Assembly (NCBI GenBank): GCA_017544265.1 | Contig: JAFYEM010000033.1 | Span: 39,277-103,276 of the forward strand | Length of the DNA: 64,000 bases | DNA from: Bacteroidales bacterium | GTDB taxonomy: Bacteria; Bacteroidota; Bacteroidia; Bacteroidales; UBA932 | Direction of reading: 5' to 3' | In this document: positions 1-8,342 of the stretch, one piece after another | Position numbering within the stretch: position 1 is the first letter of the stretch | Layout of the letters: every line of letters starts with the position of its first letter | Program-made: the position numbers and the translations under genes | Notes under the pieces: generated by a model | Told to the model about the DNA's origin: nothing | Seen by the model: only the letters and a program-made list of their open reading frames with translations | Databases searched by the model: none

Positions 1-205
1 TGGAATAACCGGCTCGAAGCTGCAGCCACGGGGTGGCGGGCATTGCGACATCAAAGCCGACGATGTCAGTACCGAGAGAAACGCCGAGCGAGAGGTGATT
101 GAACAGCTGTTTGTCCGGATTTACATAGATGGAATCATCATCATCCGCAGCAAATGCGGCAGTTGAAACAAGAACCAGGGAGAGGATTGAAAGCAATTTT
201 TTCAT
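1..205 (-). CDS. Outer-membrane protein, N-terminal part only
   Basis: The gene runs off the left edge of the window, so only the first 68 residues are visible. They start with a clear Sec signal peptide (MKKLLSILSLVLVSTAAFA) followed by an acidic DDDD stretch, then alternating residues (LSLGVSLGTDIVGFDV) typical of the first strands of a Bacteroidetes outer-membrane beta-barrel. The ATG complement lies at 203-205, and a perfect TATATTTG -7 box lies 23 bases upstream. The function cannot be named; a porin-like or PorT-like outer-membrane protein is the general expectation. Confidence 0.7.
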   Translation of the reverse strand, partial: MKKLLSILSLVLVSTAAFAADDDDSIYVNPDKQLFNHLSLGVSLGTDIVGFDVAMPATPWLQLRAGYS

Positions 206-228
206 ATTCTTTTCCATTTTAATCAAGG

Positions 229-236
229 CAAATATA
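229..236 (-). promoter_or_regulatory. -7 promoter box TATATTTG of the partial outer-membrane gene
   Basis: Perfect match to the Bacteroidetes -7 consensus TAnnTTTG on the minus strand, 23 bases before the ATG at 205. The 206-416 gap holds this and the divergent rlmD promoter and nothing else I can recognise. Confidence 0.7.
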
Positions 237-367
237 ATTTTTTTTCCTGACAATGTAAATTTTATTTACATAAACTTCTGATTTTTTGCTTCTTTTTCTT
301 TTTTTTTACGGTTTCACTATTCCCTATTATTGTTATACAATTTATATTATGTTAAGTTATATGTATA

Positions 368-399
368 TTTGTCCCTCCCCACGATTTTGTTTATCTTTG
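368..399 (+). promoter_or_regulatory. rlmD promoter (-33 TTTG, -7 TATCTTTG)
   Basis: TTTG at 368-371, 20 bases of spacer, then TATCTTTG at 392-399: a full Bacteroidetes -33/-7 promoter. It lies inside the longest open frame, which shows that the gene starts downstream of it, at 417 or 426. Confidence 0.8.
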
Positions 400-416
400 C
401 GTTGACAAAAAACAAG

Positions 417-1832
417 ATGATTAAGATGTCCAGAAAAAAAACAGATATCCTTCTCGAGAATGTGGAAATTGAATCGGTTGCGGCCGAAGGCAAGGCAATC
501 GCCCGGGTGGACGGAATTGTCGTGTTCGTGGAATTTGCTGTCCCCGGCGACATTGTCGATATCAGGGTCTTCAAGAAAAAGAAAAACTACATGGAAGGAC
601 GCATCGAAAGGATCGTTCGCCCTTCAAAAGACCGTCTGGAGCCGTTCTGTCCGCATTTTGGCGTTTGTGGCGGGTGCCGCTGGCAGCCGCTGCCATACGA
701 AATGCAGCTCAAGGCAAAATGGCAGCAGGTCTATGACCAGCTTGTGCGGATCGGACATCTGGAAGTGCCGGAAATACAGCCGACACTCCCCTCTCAGGAA
801 ACGGAATTTTATCGTAACAAGCTGGAATTCAGTGCATCAGAGCGTAGATGGATTCTTTCAGGAGAAGAGCCGGAAGGCCTTGGAGCAGAAGAACTTGCCG
901 GACTTGGCTTTCATGTTGGCAAATTTTTCGACAAAGTTCTGGATATCCGCGACTGCCACCTCCAGAAAGAACCATCGAACGCTATCAGGCTGTTTGTCAA
1001 GAAGTTCTGCCTTACAAACGGAATTCCTTTCTATAACATAAGGGAAAACCGTGGATTCTTCCGGAACATGTTCATCCGCAACAACCGCTCTGGCGACATA
1101 ATGCTGACAATGTGCTTCGCGGCGAAGAGAATGGAACTCATCACTCCCCTTCTGGATGCCCTGAAGGCCGGATTTCCCCAGATCAAGTCCCTCTATTACA
1201 TAATCAATACAAAACTGAATGATTCCATAACCGACCTTACCCCGATTCTGTATTACGGGGACGAGGCGATTTACGAGACTATGGAAGGCCTGCGCTTCAA
1301 AATCGGCCCGAAATCTTTCTACCAGACCAACAGCATGCAGGCAGAACGGCTCTATAACGTAGCCCGCAAAGAGGCCGCACTAAGCGGAAACGAGATTGTC
1401 TATGACCTCTATACCGGGACCGGCACAATAGCCCAGTTCATAGCGTCCAAAGCAAAGAAAGTAATTGGTATAGAATATGTTCCGGAAGCAATTGAAGACG
1501 CTGTGGAAAATGCCCGGAACAACTCTGTCACCAACTGCGAGTTCTATGCCGGCGATATGAAAGACGTGCTCGACGCCAAATTCATAGACGCTCACGGCAA
1601 GCCCGACGTGATTATTCTCGACCCGCCGCGCGCCGGCATACATCCTGACGTCGCAAAAGTGATTCTGGAAGCCTCCCCGAAGCGCATCGTCTATGTCAGC
1701 TGCAACCCTGCCACCCAGGCTCGCGACCTTTCAGTCCTATGCGGGAAATACTGCATAACTGCTGTCCGTCCCGTCGATATGTTTCCCCACACGATGCATG
1801 TGGAAAATGTCGTCACCCTGCAATTGAAATAA
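417..1832 (+). CDS. rlmD: 23S rRNA (uracil-5-)-methyltransferase, RlmD/TrmA family
   Basis: SAM-dependent m5U methyltransferase of 471 residues, acting on 23S rRNA in the cytoplasm. An N-terminal TRAM domain (about residues 10-65) is followed by the iron-sulfur cysteines C78, C84 and C87 in CPHFGVCGGC. The C-terminal Rossmann domain has the SAM motif DLYTGTGTIAQF, then DPPRAG (from about 402) and the nucleophile C429 in SCNPAT, with the base E463 in HVENVV. The open frame extends back to 330, but the promoter at 368-399 rules that start out. ATG 417 is chosen; ATG 426 is possible. Stands alone between two promoters. Assignment to RlmD rather than the RumB or TrmA branch is by family resemblance and genome context. 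Confidence 0.9.
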   Translation: MIKMSRKKTDILLENVEIESVAAEGKAIARVDGIVVFVEFAVPGDIVDIRVFKKKKNYMEGRIERIVRPSKDRLEPFCPHFGVCGGCRWQPLPYEMQLKAKWQQVYDQLVRIGHLEVPEIQPTLPSQETEFYRNKLEFSASERRWILSGEEPEGLGAEELAGLGFHVGKFFDKVLDIRDCHLQKEPSNAIRLFVKKFCLTNGIPFYNIRENRGFFRNMFIRNNRSGDIMLTMCFAAKRMELITPLLDALKAGFPQIKSLYYIINTKLNDSITDLTPILYYGDEAIYETMEGLRFKIGPKSFYQTNSMQAERLYNVARKEAALSGNEIVYDLYTGTGTIAQFIASKAKKVIGIEYVPEAIEDAVENARNNSVTNCEFYAGDMKDVLDAKFIDAHGKPDVIILDPPRAGIHPDVAKVILEASPKRIVYVSCNPATQARDLSVLCGKYCITAVRPVDMFPHTMHVENVVTLQLK

Positions 1833-1888
1833 TGGCTGCCCAGTCCCCGAACCTTGCAGTTATTTTTTTATTCTTCGGCAATAAGTAG

Positions 1889-1896
1889 TAAATTTG
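1889..1896 (+). promoter_or_regulatory. -7 box TAAATTTG before the antiporter operon
   Basis: TAnnTTTG match only 6 bases before the ATG at 1903, so the transcript would start at or within a few bases of the start codon. The -33 region is AT-rich with no clear TTTG. Confidence 0.65.
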
Positions 1897-1902
1897 CAGG
1901 CT

Positions 1903-2853
1903 ATGGAATTATTCGTACAGATACTTCTGCTGATTGGAGGACTTGCGCTGATAGTATTCGGCGCAGACTACCTCGTGGAAGGAGCGTCAGATATCGCCAG
2001 GCGCTTCGGCCTGAGCGAATTCGTAATAGGCCTGACGATTGTCGGCATGGGAACTTCCGCCCCGGAGATGGTCGTCAGCATTATCGGCGCCATCGGCGGA
2101 AATGCCGACGTAGCGATAGGCAATGTCCTGGGTTCCAACATCTTCAACACACTGCTGATACTCGGTCTGACGGCAATTATCCTTCCGATAGGCATTACCG
2201 TAAGCAACCGCCGCAGGGACATCCCCATCGGCCTTCTCGCGACGCTTGTATTCGTGTTCCTGGGCTTTTCACACTCGATTTTCAGGCTTGGTTCCGACGG
2301 GCTCAACCGAATTGACGGCGCAGTCATGCTGGCGCTGTTCATAGTCTATCTCTGGTTCAGCATACGCGGGGGCCGCAATGCCGAAGCCGTCGGAGAGGCC
2401 GCAGCGCCGGAGCGCAAACTCTGGGTCTGCATTCTTATGGTCGCGGCGTCCCTTGCTGCGCTGATAATCGGCGGAAGGCTTTTCGTGGACAGTGCCACCC
2501 ACATTGCCCGCATGGCCGGCGTTTCAGACAAATTCATAGCCGTGACAGTCCTCGCCGGAGGCACGTCCTTCCCTGAACTGGCCACCTGCATCGCAGCGGC
2601 AATCAAGAAGAAAGGCCAGCTTGCCCTTGGAAACATAGTGGGCTCAAATGTGTTCAACCTGCTTCTGATCGTGGGCTGCTCGGCCCTTATCAATCCCCTG
2701 TCCTTTGACGACATAGATGTCGTTGACGTTGCAGTCCTCATACTGAGCAGCGCCCTTCTGCTGTTCTGCGGCCGCAAATTCGGCCGTGTATGGGGCGGGG
2801 TTTTCGTCTTGATGTTCATAGCTTATCTGGCTTATCTGATAATTCAACTGTAA
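1903..2853 (+). CDS. Calcium/sodium antiporter, CaCA family
   Basis: Inner-membrane cation exchanger of 316 residues. The two inverted alpha repeats of the CaCA superfamily are plain: GMGTSAPEMVVSIIGAIGG with GNVLGSNIFNTL in the first half, AGGTSFPELATCIAAAIKK with GNIVGSNVFNLL in the second. The acidic residues in SAPE and SFPE bind the cation. About ten hydrophobic helices are visible with a short charged loop near residue 165. The length is usual for the YrbG-like branch. ATG 1903 is chosen over the TTG at 1894, which falls inside the -7 box. First gene of an operon: the next ATG follows the stop codon directly. Sodium versus potassium coupling cannot be read from sequence. Confidence 0.88.
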   Translation: MELFVQILLLIGGLALIVFGADYLVEGASDIARRFGLSEFVIGLTIVGMGTSAPEMVVSIIGAIGGNADVAIGNVLGSNIFNTLLILGLTAIILPIGITVSNRRRDIPIGLLATLVFVFLGFSHSIFRLGSDGLNRIDGAVMLALFIVYLWFSIRGGRNAEAVGEAAAPERKLWVCILMVAASLAALIIGGRLFVDSATHIARMAGVSDKFIAVTVLAGGTSFPELATCIAAAIKKKGQLALGNIVGSNVFNLLLIVGCSALINPLSFDDIDVVDVAVLILSSALLLFCGRKFGRVWGGVFVLMFIAYLAYLIIQL

Positions 2854-4146
2854 ATGGCAAGATTTAATCCTACGACTTATAAATTGCTGAATGTCAGCAA
2901 TTCCCGCATTTTCGAGGATAAGGGTTGGACACTGTCCGATCCTATGTCGGACAAGCCCTCGCTTGTTAGGGCCGTCTATTCGGAAAAGAAGTTTTCGCCC
3001 CGCAAAGATCTCCCGGGAATATACCGTTACGCGTCCTGGCTCCCTATCCGCAGGGTGCTGAAGAATGCATCAGGCCCTGTTACTTTCAAAAGCGTGGGGC
3101 TCGCAAAGGAACTTGGGCTCGAGAGGCTGTATATCACTTTTACCGGCTATTCTCCCGAACATGGAGCGGAGGTCGGCACCTGCTCTTTCAAAGCGACAGA
3201 GGCTTATTCCGTATGCGCCAGATGGCCCCGCAAGGCGGATAAGGTGCTGGTGGTCCAGTCTGCCGGCAATACAGCCCGGGCCTTTGCCCAGGTGTGCTCA
3301 GACAACAGGATTCCCCTGGTTGTCTGCATCCCAAAGGACAATATAGACGCGCTCTGGTTCCGGAAGAAACTGCACCACTGCGTGAAAGTGATAGCCACGC
3401 CAGAAGGCAGCGACTACTTCGACGCAATCAGCCTTGGCGACAAACTCTGTCTCGGAGAGCACTACAGGGCCGAAGGCGGTGCAAAGAACATCGCCCGCCG
3501 CGACGGTATGGGCACTACCCTGCTTTCAGCTGTGGAAGCTGCCGGAGAAATTCCGGACGCGTACTTCCAGGCCGTGGGCAGCGGCACTGGTGCAATAGCC
3601 GTCTGGGAAAACAATCTCCGCCTCATTGAAGACGGTTCCTATGGCAATAAGAAGATGCGCATCTACGCATCCCAGAACGCCCCGTTCACGCTGATGTACG
3701 ATTCATGGAAGGCCGGCAGCCGGAATCTCGTGCCCATGACCCCGGAGGAGTCCAGGCTCAAGTGCGCCGAAATCGCAGCCAAGGTACTGTCTAACCGTAA
3801 ACCTCCTTACAGCATCGCCGGAGGCCTATATGACGCTCTTGTGGACACCGGCGGCAACATGTTCAAGGTGACCAACGAAGAGCAGAACTACTGGAAAAGG
3901 AAATTCGCGGCTCTCGAAGGCATCGACATCTATTCTGCGGCCGCCGTCGCAGTGGCGTCACTTGCGCAGGCGGTAAAGGACGGGGCGGTCAGGCAGGATG
4001 AAATTATCATGCTGAATATTACCGGAGGCGGCGAAGAGAAAGCCAAGTCCGGCGGTTACTATATGGCCGTGCCTGAACTGGTTTTGAGCCCGGACCTCTC
4101 GGAAGATGAAATAATACATCAGGTAGATAAGCTTTTTAACTTCTGA
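2854..4146 (+). CDS. Cysteate synthase-like PLP enzyme (threonine synthase fold)
   Basis: PLP-dependent enzyme of 430 residues. The Schiff-base lysine is K113 in CSFKATEAY, the phosphate loop is VQSAGNTARAF, and the C-terminal glycine loop is NITGGGEE. It resembles threonine synthase but has SFKA where threonine synthases have SFKD, and resembles proteins named cysteate synthase (O-phosphoserine + sulfite to cysteate). In Alistipes-type bacteria cysteate feeds sulfonolipid (sulfobacin/capnine) synthesis; that role is inferred. Starts with no gap after the antiporter and is followed 5 bases later by an MscS channel. The cysteate acyltransferase partner is not in this window. The alternative is a divergent threonine synthase. 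Confidence 0.72.
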   Translation: MARFNPTTYKLLNVSNSRIFEDKGWTLSDPMSDKPSLVRAVYSEKKFSPRKDLPGIYRYASWLPIRRVLKNASGPVTFKSVGLAKELGLERLYITFTGYSPEHGAEVGTCSFKATEAYSVCARWPRKADKVLVVQSAGNTARAFAQVCSDNRIPLVVCIPKDNIDALWFRKKLHHCVKVIATPEGSDYFDAISLGDKLCLGEHYRAEGGAKNIARRDGMGTTLLSAVEAAGEIPDAYFQAVGSGTGAIAVWENNLRLIEDGSYGNKKMRIYASQNAPFTLMYDSWKAGSRNLVPMTPEESRLKCAEIAAKVLSNRKPPYSIAGGLYDALVDTGGNMFKVTNEEQNYWKRKFAALEGIDIYSAAAVAVASLAQAVKDGAVRQDEIIMLNITGGGEEKAKSGGYYMAVPELVLSPDLSEDEIIHQVDKLFNF

Positions 4147-4151
4147 ACCAA

Positions 4152-5063
4152 ATGATTACCTTATTACAAGCACAGTCTGTGTCCCCTGCCGACAGTCTTA
4201 AACAGCATGGCCTGCAGATGGTGGAAACCATACGGAACACAGCTCCTGACGAACTGATTGGCAAACTCGGGCAGGAAGCCCTGCAGTTCGGTCTGAAGGT
4301 ACTTGCCGCGTTCCTGATTTATTTAATCGGCGCTTGGATTATCCGCATCATAAAGAAATCAATGAACAAGGGATTCACCCGCAAAAAGACCGATCCCACG
4401 ATTGTCACTTTCATGAACTCCCTGGTTTCCATCGGAATGTGGCTGCTGGTGATTATTCTTTCTGTGAGTACGCTCGGAATCAATACGACCTCTCTTGCGG
4501 CGCTTCTCGCTGCCGGCGGCATGGCCGTGGGTATGGCTCTGAGCGGTACCCTGCAGAATTTCGCAGGCGGTCTTATGATTCTGATTTTCAAGCCTTTCAA
4601 GATTGGCGACTTCATCGAGGCCCAGGGCTTTGCGGGATTTGTTTCGGAAGTCAATATTGTCAATACAAAACTGCGTACGACTGACAACCGGGAGATTGTT
4701 CTCCCCAACGGATCGCTTTTCAACGGGAATATCAACAATATCACCGCGCATCCCCTTAGAAGGGTCGACCAGGTCGTTTCAGTCCCCTATGGAACTGACG
4801 CGGAGAAAGTGAGAGAACTGGTCCTGGGTATAATATCCGCCTCCCCCCTCTTCCTTGATTCTTCCACTGAAGGAGCTGACGATCCATTCGTGTCGATAAA
4901 GGAACTCGGCCAGAGCAGCGTGGATTTCGTTATCCGCGCATGGGTCAAGGCGCCCGATTACTGGGCGGCATGGTTCTTTCTCAATGAAAACATATACCGC
5001 TCCCTGCCGGAGAACGGAATCTCCTTCCCGTTCCCCCAGCTTGATGTACACATCGAAAAGTAG
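4152..5063 (+). CDS. mscS: Small-conductance mechanosensitive channel, MscS family
   Basis: Membrane channel of 303 residues that would open on hypo-osmotic shock. After an N-terminal periplasmic stretch there are hydrophobic helices near residues 45-68 and 87-110, then the pore helix with the typical Gly/Ala pattern (LLAAGGMAVGMALSG) near 118-132, and the MscS beta domain (FKPFKIGDFIE, TKLRTTDNREIVLPN). Size matches E. coli MscS (286) with a slightly longer N-terminus. Third gene of the antiporter operon, with a 5-base gap. Its 3' end faces the acyltransferase 3 bases away on the other strand, leaving no room for a terminator between them. Confidence 0.9.
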   Translation: MITLLQAQSVSPADSLKQHGLQMVETIRNTAPDELIGKLGQEALQFGLKVLAAFLIYLIGAWIIRIIKKSMNKGFTRKKTDPTIVTFMNSLVSIGMWLLVIILSVSTLGINTTSLAALLAAGGMAVGMALSGTLQNFAGGLMILIFKPFKIGDFIEAQGFAGFVSEVNIVNTKLRTTDNREIVLPNGSLFNGNINNITAHPLRRVDQVVSVPYGTDAEKVRELVLGIISASPLFLDSSTEGADDPFVSIKELGQSSVDFVIRAWVKAPDYWAAWFFLNENIYRSLPENGISFPFPQLDVHIEK

Positions 5064-5066
5064 TTT

Positions 5067-6239
5067 CTACTGTTCTTTCTGTGATTGTTTTTCCGCCAGC
5101 AGATTGTCTTTGCTGACGATGGGATTTGAGTAAATCCTCAGCAGAATCTCCCTCAGCGCCTTGCGGTCGAGAGTAGGCTCGACCTGCTTCAGCTGTTTTG
5201 AGATATACCTCTTGAAAGCGGCAAGTTCGCTTGCTGAATATTTGTCGGTGAAGCGCTTGCTGCCTTCGACAATGTCATAGGCCATGTAATTGGTCTTCCA
5301 GAGACGGTATCCTTCGATAACCCTTATGTCCACGGCATGTCTAATCTTCTGATAGCGGTCGTTCTTGTCGCATTCAGACGCATTCTCAATCTCCTCCAGT
5401 GTAAGCGGCTTGCCGATGTTCAGATGGACATTTCCCTTGTACTGCTTGATGCCTACCATGATGCTCTGGAGGTCCTCATGCTCGGTCTTAACGTAAGTCT
5501 GGGTGCGGGAAATAAGGATTTCACGTGCCTTCAGTATATCGCACGGCTCATATTCATAGGAAATGCTGAGCGGGACAATGTTCAGTTCCTTGAAATTCTC
5601 TACGAAACTCTTGGTTCCGCTCATATCGAACATCTTCAGCAGGCCCTGCTCGGTAATGTCCATGCCGTTCTTGGTACGTCCCTGACGCTGGGCAATCCAG
5701 ACTGAACTGCGGCCGGTGGTGACGCTTTCGCGGATATAATGGGAAAGGACCTGGGACGACAGATAAAGTTCACGTGCAGATATGCCCCGGATAACCTTTA
5801 TCATCCTGTTGGAACGGATAAGATACTCTATGGACTTGTTCTGAAGAAGGTTGTCGCCCACGCAAATCTCGGTAAAAGGATAGTTGTTGCGGTTCAGGAC
5901 CACCTGGGTGATGGCTGGATCCAGGATTATATCCCTGTGATTCGACATCAGCAGATATGTCTTCCCGCGTTCCAGGTTGTTGAGTCCGTCATAGGAAAAA
6001 TTGTGGCAGGACGTTTCTATCACCCAGTCTATGGCCTTGATCATCACAAGGTTCTGGAATTCATCGATGTTGTGGACGCTCCTGAGGATATCCCTGAGGT
6101 AGGTCTCGGGGTAATTCGGGAAAACATACTTCGATACCCAGGGAACAGCAGGGTGATTTGCAACTCTGGCAAGGGCGGCTACGGCCTCTTCGTCGGTATA
6201 GGGAGCAATGCTGTCAAGTTGAGACTGATCCATATTCAT
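5067..6239 (-). CDS. PlsC-like 1-acyl-glycerol-3-phosphate acyltransferase superfamily protein
   Basis: Predicted glycerolipid or related acyltransferase, 390 residues. The catalytic region is SNHRDIILDPA (H101 to D107), i.e. a histidine and aspartate separated by five residues instead of the four of classical PlsC HX4D boxes. A second block VWIAQRQGRTKNG resembles the PlsC EGxR substrate-binding motif region with the usual Glu replaced by Gln. No membrane helix is obvious, so it would be peripheral. Follows queA by 25 bases on the same strand and is probably cotranscribed. The C-terminal 150 residues are unassigned. Substrate unknown; nearby cysteate synthase makes an aminolipid acyl acceptor conceivable, but that is speculation. 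Confidence 0.7.
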   Translation of the reverse strand: MNMDQSQLDSIAPYTDEEAVAALARVANHPAVPWVSKYVFPNYPETYLRDILRSVHNIDEFQNLVMIKAIDWVIETSCHNFSYDGLNNLERGKTYLLMSNHRDIILDPAITQVVLNRNNYPFTEICVGDNLLQNKSIEYLIRSNRMIKVIRGISARELYLSSQVLSHYIRESVTTGRSSVWIAQRQGRTKNGMDITEQGLLKMFDMSGTKSFVENFKELNIVPLSISYEYEPCDILKAREILISRTQTYVKTEHEDLQSIMVGIKQYKGNVHLNIGKPLTLEEIENASECDKNDRYQKIRHAVDIRVIEGYRLWKTNYMAYDIVEGSKRFTDKYSASELAAFKRYISKQLKQVEPTLDRKALREILLRIYSNPIVSKDNLLAEKQSQKEQ

Positions 6240-6264
6240 AAAGGTTTTAGCACGTGATTTCGCT

Positions 6265-7479
6265 TCAAATTTTATGCCCTTTCAGCAGTGAACTGTCACC
6301 GTAACTGAGAAAGCGGAAATCATGCTTCAGGGCGTAGTCATAAATGGTCCTCCAGTCCCCTCCCACGAAAGCCGAAACCAGCAGTATGAGCGTACTTTCA
6401 CTTTGATGGAAGTTGGTGACCATCCAGTCGGTGAGACGGAAGCGGAAGCCAGGGACTATAATAATTGATGTCGCGGTTTCCAGGCTTTCCAGTCCATTCC
6501 TTTCAAGATAATCCACGATAGCACCTATAGCTTCCCGCGTCGGCAAATCGTGGTTTTTCTCGTATGGAGCCCACTGAGCAGCCGGAGCAGGGATGCCGGT
6601 TTCAATGCAGTTCAAGCCGATATAGTACAGTGATTCGAGAGTACGCACGGAAGTAGTCCCCACGGCGACAAGATCTGATTTCCAGTCAGCAAGGCGCTTC
6701 AGAAGGTCCAGGCTGACGGAAAAAGGCTCGCGGTGCATGACGTGTTCACGGATGTCTGAGGACTTTACGGGAAGGAAAGTGCCGGCTCCGACGTGAAGAC
6801 ACACCTTCTGGATGTCTATGCCCTTGCGGGCAATATTTTCCATGACAGAAGGAGTGAAATGCAGACCGGCAGTAGGAGCGGCGACAGACCCCCGTATCCT
6901 CGCATAAGTAGTCTGGTAGCGGCTTATGTCTATTTCTTCGCTCTCCCGACCGAGATAAGGCGGAATCGGGATTGTTCCACAGGCTTCCAGCACGGCTGAA
7001 AACGGGATATCCCCCTTCCAGGAAAACTCCACGACTCCGGTACGGTCTTCCCTTGAAAGCATTCTTGCACTCAGCTCCATAGCGGCTATTGCGCTGTCAG
7101 ACTTGGGGTTGTACAATTTCAGTAAATCTTCTTTCCAACGCTTGGCATTGCCGATTACGCACTTCCAGCTGCATTTTTTCCTGGCGGCAAACGACATATT
7201 GTACTCGGCGGGTGAATCAGGTTCCAGGCAGAAGATTTCAATATGCGCTCCGGTATCGCGAACAAAATGCAGTCTGGCGGGGACTACTTTGGTCTCATTG
7301 AAAACCATCAGGGCGCCGGTCGGAAGGTAATCCGCAAGGTTACGGAAAACGGATTCGGAAACAGTTCCGTCACGATATAGGAGCAATTTGGAGGAATCCC
7401 GCCCGGGAAGCGGGTACTTGGCGATTCGTTCGTCAGACAAATCATAATGATAGTCTTCAATGTGAACTTCAGGTATCAT
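6265..7479 (-). CDS. queA: S-adenosylmethionine:tRNA ribosyltransferase-isomerase
   Basis: Transfers the ribosyl part of SAM to 7-aminomethyl-deazaguanine in tRNA, forming epoxyqueuosine (queuosine pathway). 404 residues from ATG 7479. Family blocks are present: the N-terminal YHYDLSDERIAKYPL, RDSSKLLL, the FNETKVVPARL strand, TAGLHFT (about residue 223 on) and TNFHQSESTLILLVSAFVG near the C-terminus. A longer reading frame starting at 7536 adds 19 residues unlike the family, and GGAAGGAA stands just before ATG 7479, so the shorter start is chosen. Probably the first gene of a unit with the acyltransferase at 5067. Confidence 0.93.
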   Translation of the reverse strand: MIPEVHIEDYHYDLSDERIAKYPLPGRDSSKLLLYRDGTVSESVFRNLADYLPTGALMVFNETKVVPARLHFVRDTGAHIEIFCLEPDSPAEYNMSFAARKKCSWKCVIGNAKRWKEDLLKLYNPKSDSAIAAMELSARMLSREDRTGVVEFSWKGDIPFSAVLEACGTIPIPPYLGRESEEIDISRYQTTYARIRGSVAAPTAGLHFTPSVMENIARKGIDIQKVCLHVGAGTFLPVKSSDIREHVMHREPFSVSLDLLKRLADWKSDLVAVGTTSVRTLESLYYIGLNCIETGIPAPAAQWAPYEKNHDLPTREAIGAIVDYLERNGLESLETATSIIIVPGFRFRLTDWMVTNFHQSESTLILLVSAFVGGDWRTIYDYALKHDFRFLSYGDSSLLKGHKI

Positions 7480-7498
7480 TTCCTTCCAAAAATTTATG

Positions 7499-7506
7499 CG
7501 AAGATA
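7499..7506 (-). promoter_or_regulatory. Candidate queA -7 box TATCTTCG
   Basis: Matches TAnnTTTG except for C at the seventh base, 19 bases before the chosen queA ATG. No clear -33 element. Similar TTCG variants appear before two other genes here (21114 and 33936). Confidence 0.45.
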
Positions 7507-7908
7507 GCAATTCTTATCCGAATTCAGAAATTTCATTTACCCCAGTTCGCAGGGTGTCTGGCTATGTTACAAAACTAACATTTATGTTTACAATTTTATT
7601 ATCACATTAAAAAGTTATTCGAATTTCCTATATTTATTCGAATCACCCCTATAAGAAAAACGAATAACATATTTTTTCAATAAAGTAATACTTAATTATC
7701 AATGATTTAGCATTTTTATACTCAACTAATAATTAAATTTAAAACAAGACATTTCCGCATTTCAACAGAAAAAGGGCCTTGAAATATTGAGAATAAATTG
7801 TATAACTAATTTAAAATCAGCTGGTAATTTTTGTCATATAAAGTATTTTATAGATATAAAATGATGGGTAATTAGCCTACTTCCCTACTCGTGGCTATAA
7901 AAAAGTTA
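7507..7908. other. AT-rich intergenic region between queA and the XRE regulator
   Basis: About 400 bases with very low GC, no open frame with a recognisable product and no RNA gene I can identify. The part at 7614-7668 carries three related boxes described separately. The rest is AT runs with no repeat or hairpin I can support. Confidence 0.6.
7614..7668. promoter_or_regulatory. Three TTATTCG boxes, candidate operator
   Basis: TTATTCGAAT occurs twice in direct orientation (7615-7624 and 7634-7643, 19 bases apart) and the inverted form CGAATAAC lies at 7661-7668, pairing with GTTATTCG at 7614-7621. ATTCGAAT itself is palindromic. The regular spacing suggests binding sites for a dimeric regulator; the XRE protein encoded 300 bases downstream is the obvious candidate, by inference only. 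Confidence 0.45.
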
Positions 7909-7939
7909 TTTGAAGTAATTTTTATTTTATTTACATTTG
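7909..7939 (+). promoter_or_regulatory. Promoter of the XRE regulator (-33 TTTG, -7 TACATTTG)
   Basis: TTTG at 7909-7912, 19-base spacer, TACATTTG at 7932-7939, then 19 bases to the ATG. One of the best promoter matches in the window. Confidence 0.8.
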
Positions 7940-7958
7940 TAACACAAAATAAATTATC

Positions 7959-8291
7959 ATGAACAAGCGTCTCCAACAATTTCTTGAGACTGAAAATCTC
8001 ACCCAGGCCGAGTTTGCAGAACGAGTCGGATTCACGCGGGGAAATATTTCCCATATCCTGTCCGGACGCAACCGCCCGGGATATGAATTCTTCGAAAATC
8101 TGAGCCGTAACTACCCTTCTCTGTCCCTGGATTGGCTATTGACTGGCCGTGGGCGGATGTACAAGCCCGCAAATGGTGAAATCAATACTATAGATAATCA
8201 ATTACAATCAATTGTAAATCAGAAAGAAATTTCTAAAATAATTGTATTTTTCTCCGATGGCTCATTTTCGGAGTTTTCTGCACTGCAATAG
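7959..8291 (+). CDS. Small XRE-family helix-turn-helix regulator
   Basis: DNA-binding protein of 110 residues. Residues 1-65 form a lambda-repressor-like HTH: LTQAEFAERVGFTRGNISH is the helix-turn-helix, followed by ILSGRNRPGYEFFENLSRNY. The next block, LDWLLTGRGRMYK, is typical of the short phage- and Bacteroides-type XRE regulators. The last 40 residues (INTIDNQLQSIVNQKEISK onward) are probably a dimerisation tail. Own promoter; about 300 bases upstream lie the TTATTCG repeats. The gene is flanked by core genes and has no phage context, so its target is unknown. Confidence 0.85.
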   Translation: MNKRLQQFLETENLTQAEFAERVGFTRGNISHILSGRNRPGYEFFENLSRNYPSLSLDWLLTGRGRMYKPANGEINTIDNQLQSIVNQKEISKIIVFFSDGSFSEFSALQ

Positions 8292-8312
8292 CATTTTTTC
8301 CTGCATATTCAC

Positions 8313-8320
8313 TATATTTG
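8313..8320 (+). promoter_or_regulatory. cinA -7 box TATATTTG
   Basis: Perfect TAnnTTTG match 22 bases before the cinA ATG. The -33 position is T-rich without a clear TTTG. Confidence 0.65.
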
Positions 8321-8342
8321 CTTTCTCAATGCTATATCGGGT

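Noticed and set aside
330-416. N-terminal extension of rlmD from ATG 330
   Set aside because: A full -33/-7 promoter lies at 368-399 inside it, and the extra residues are hydrophobic and unlike the family.
5739-6257. 172-codon plus-strand frame opposite the acyltransferase
   Set aside because: The minus strand holds a conserved acyltransferase motif; the plus frame shows no domain.
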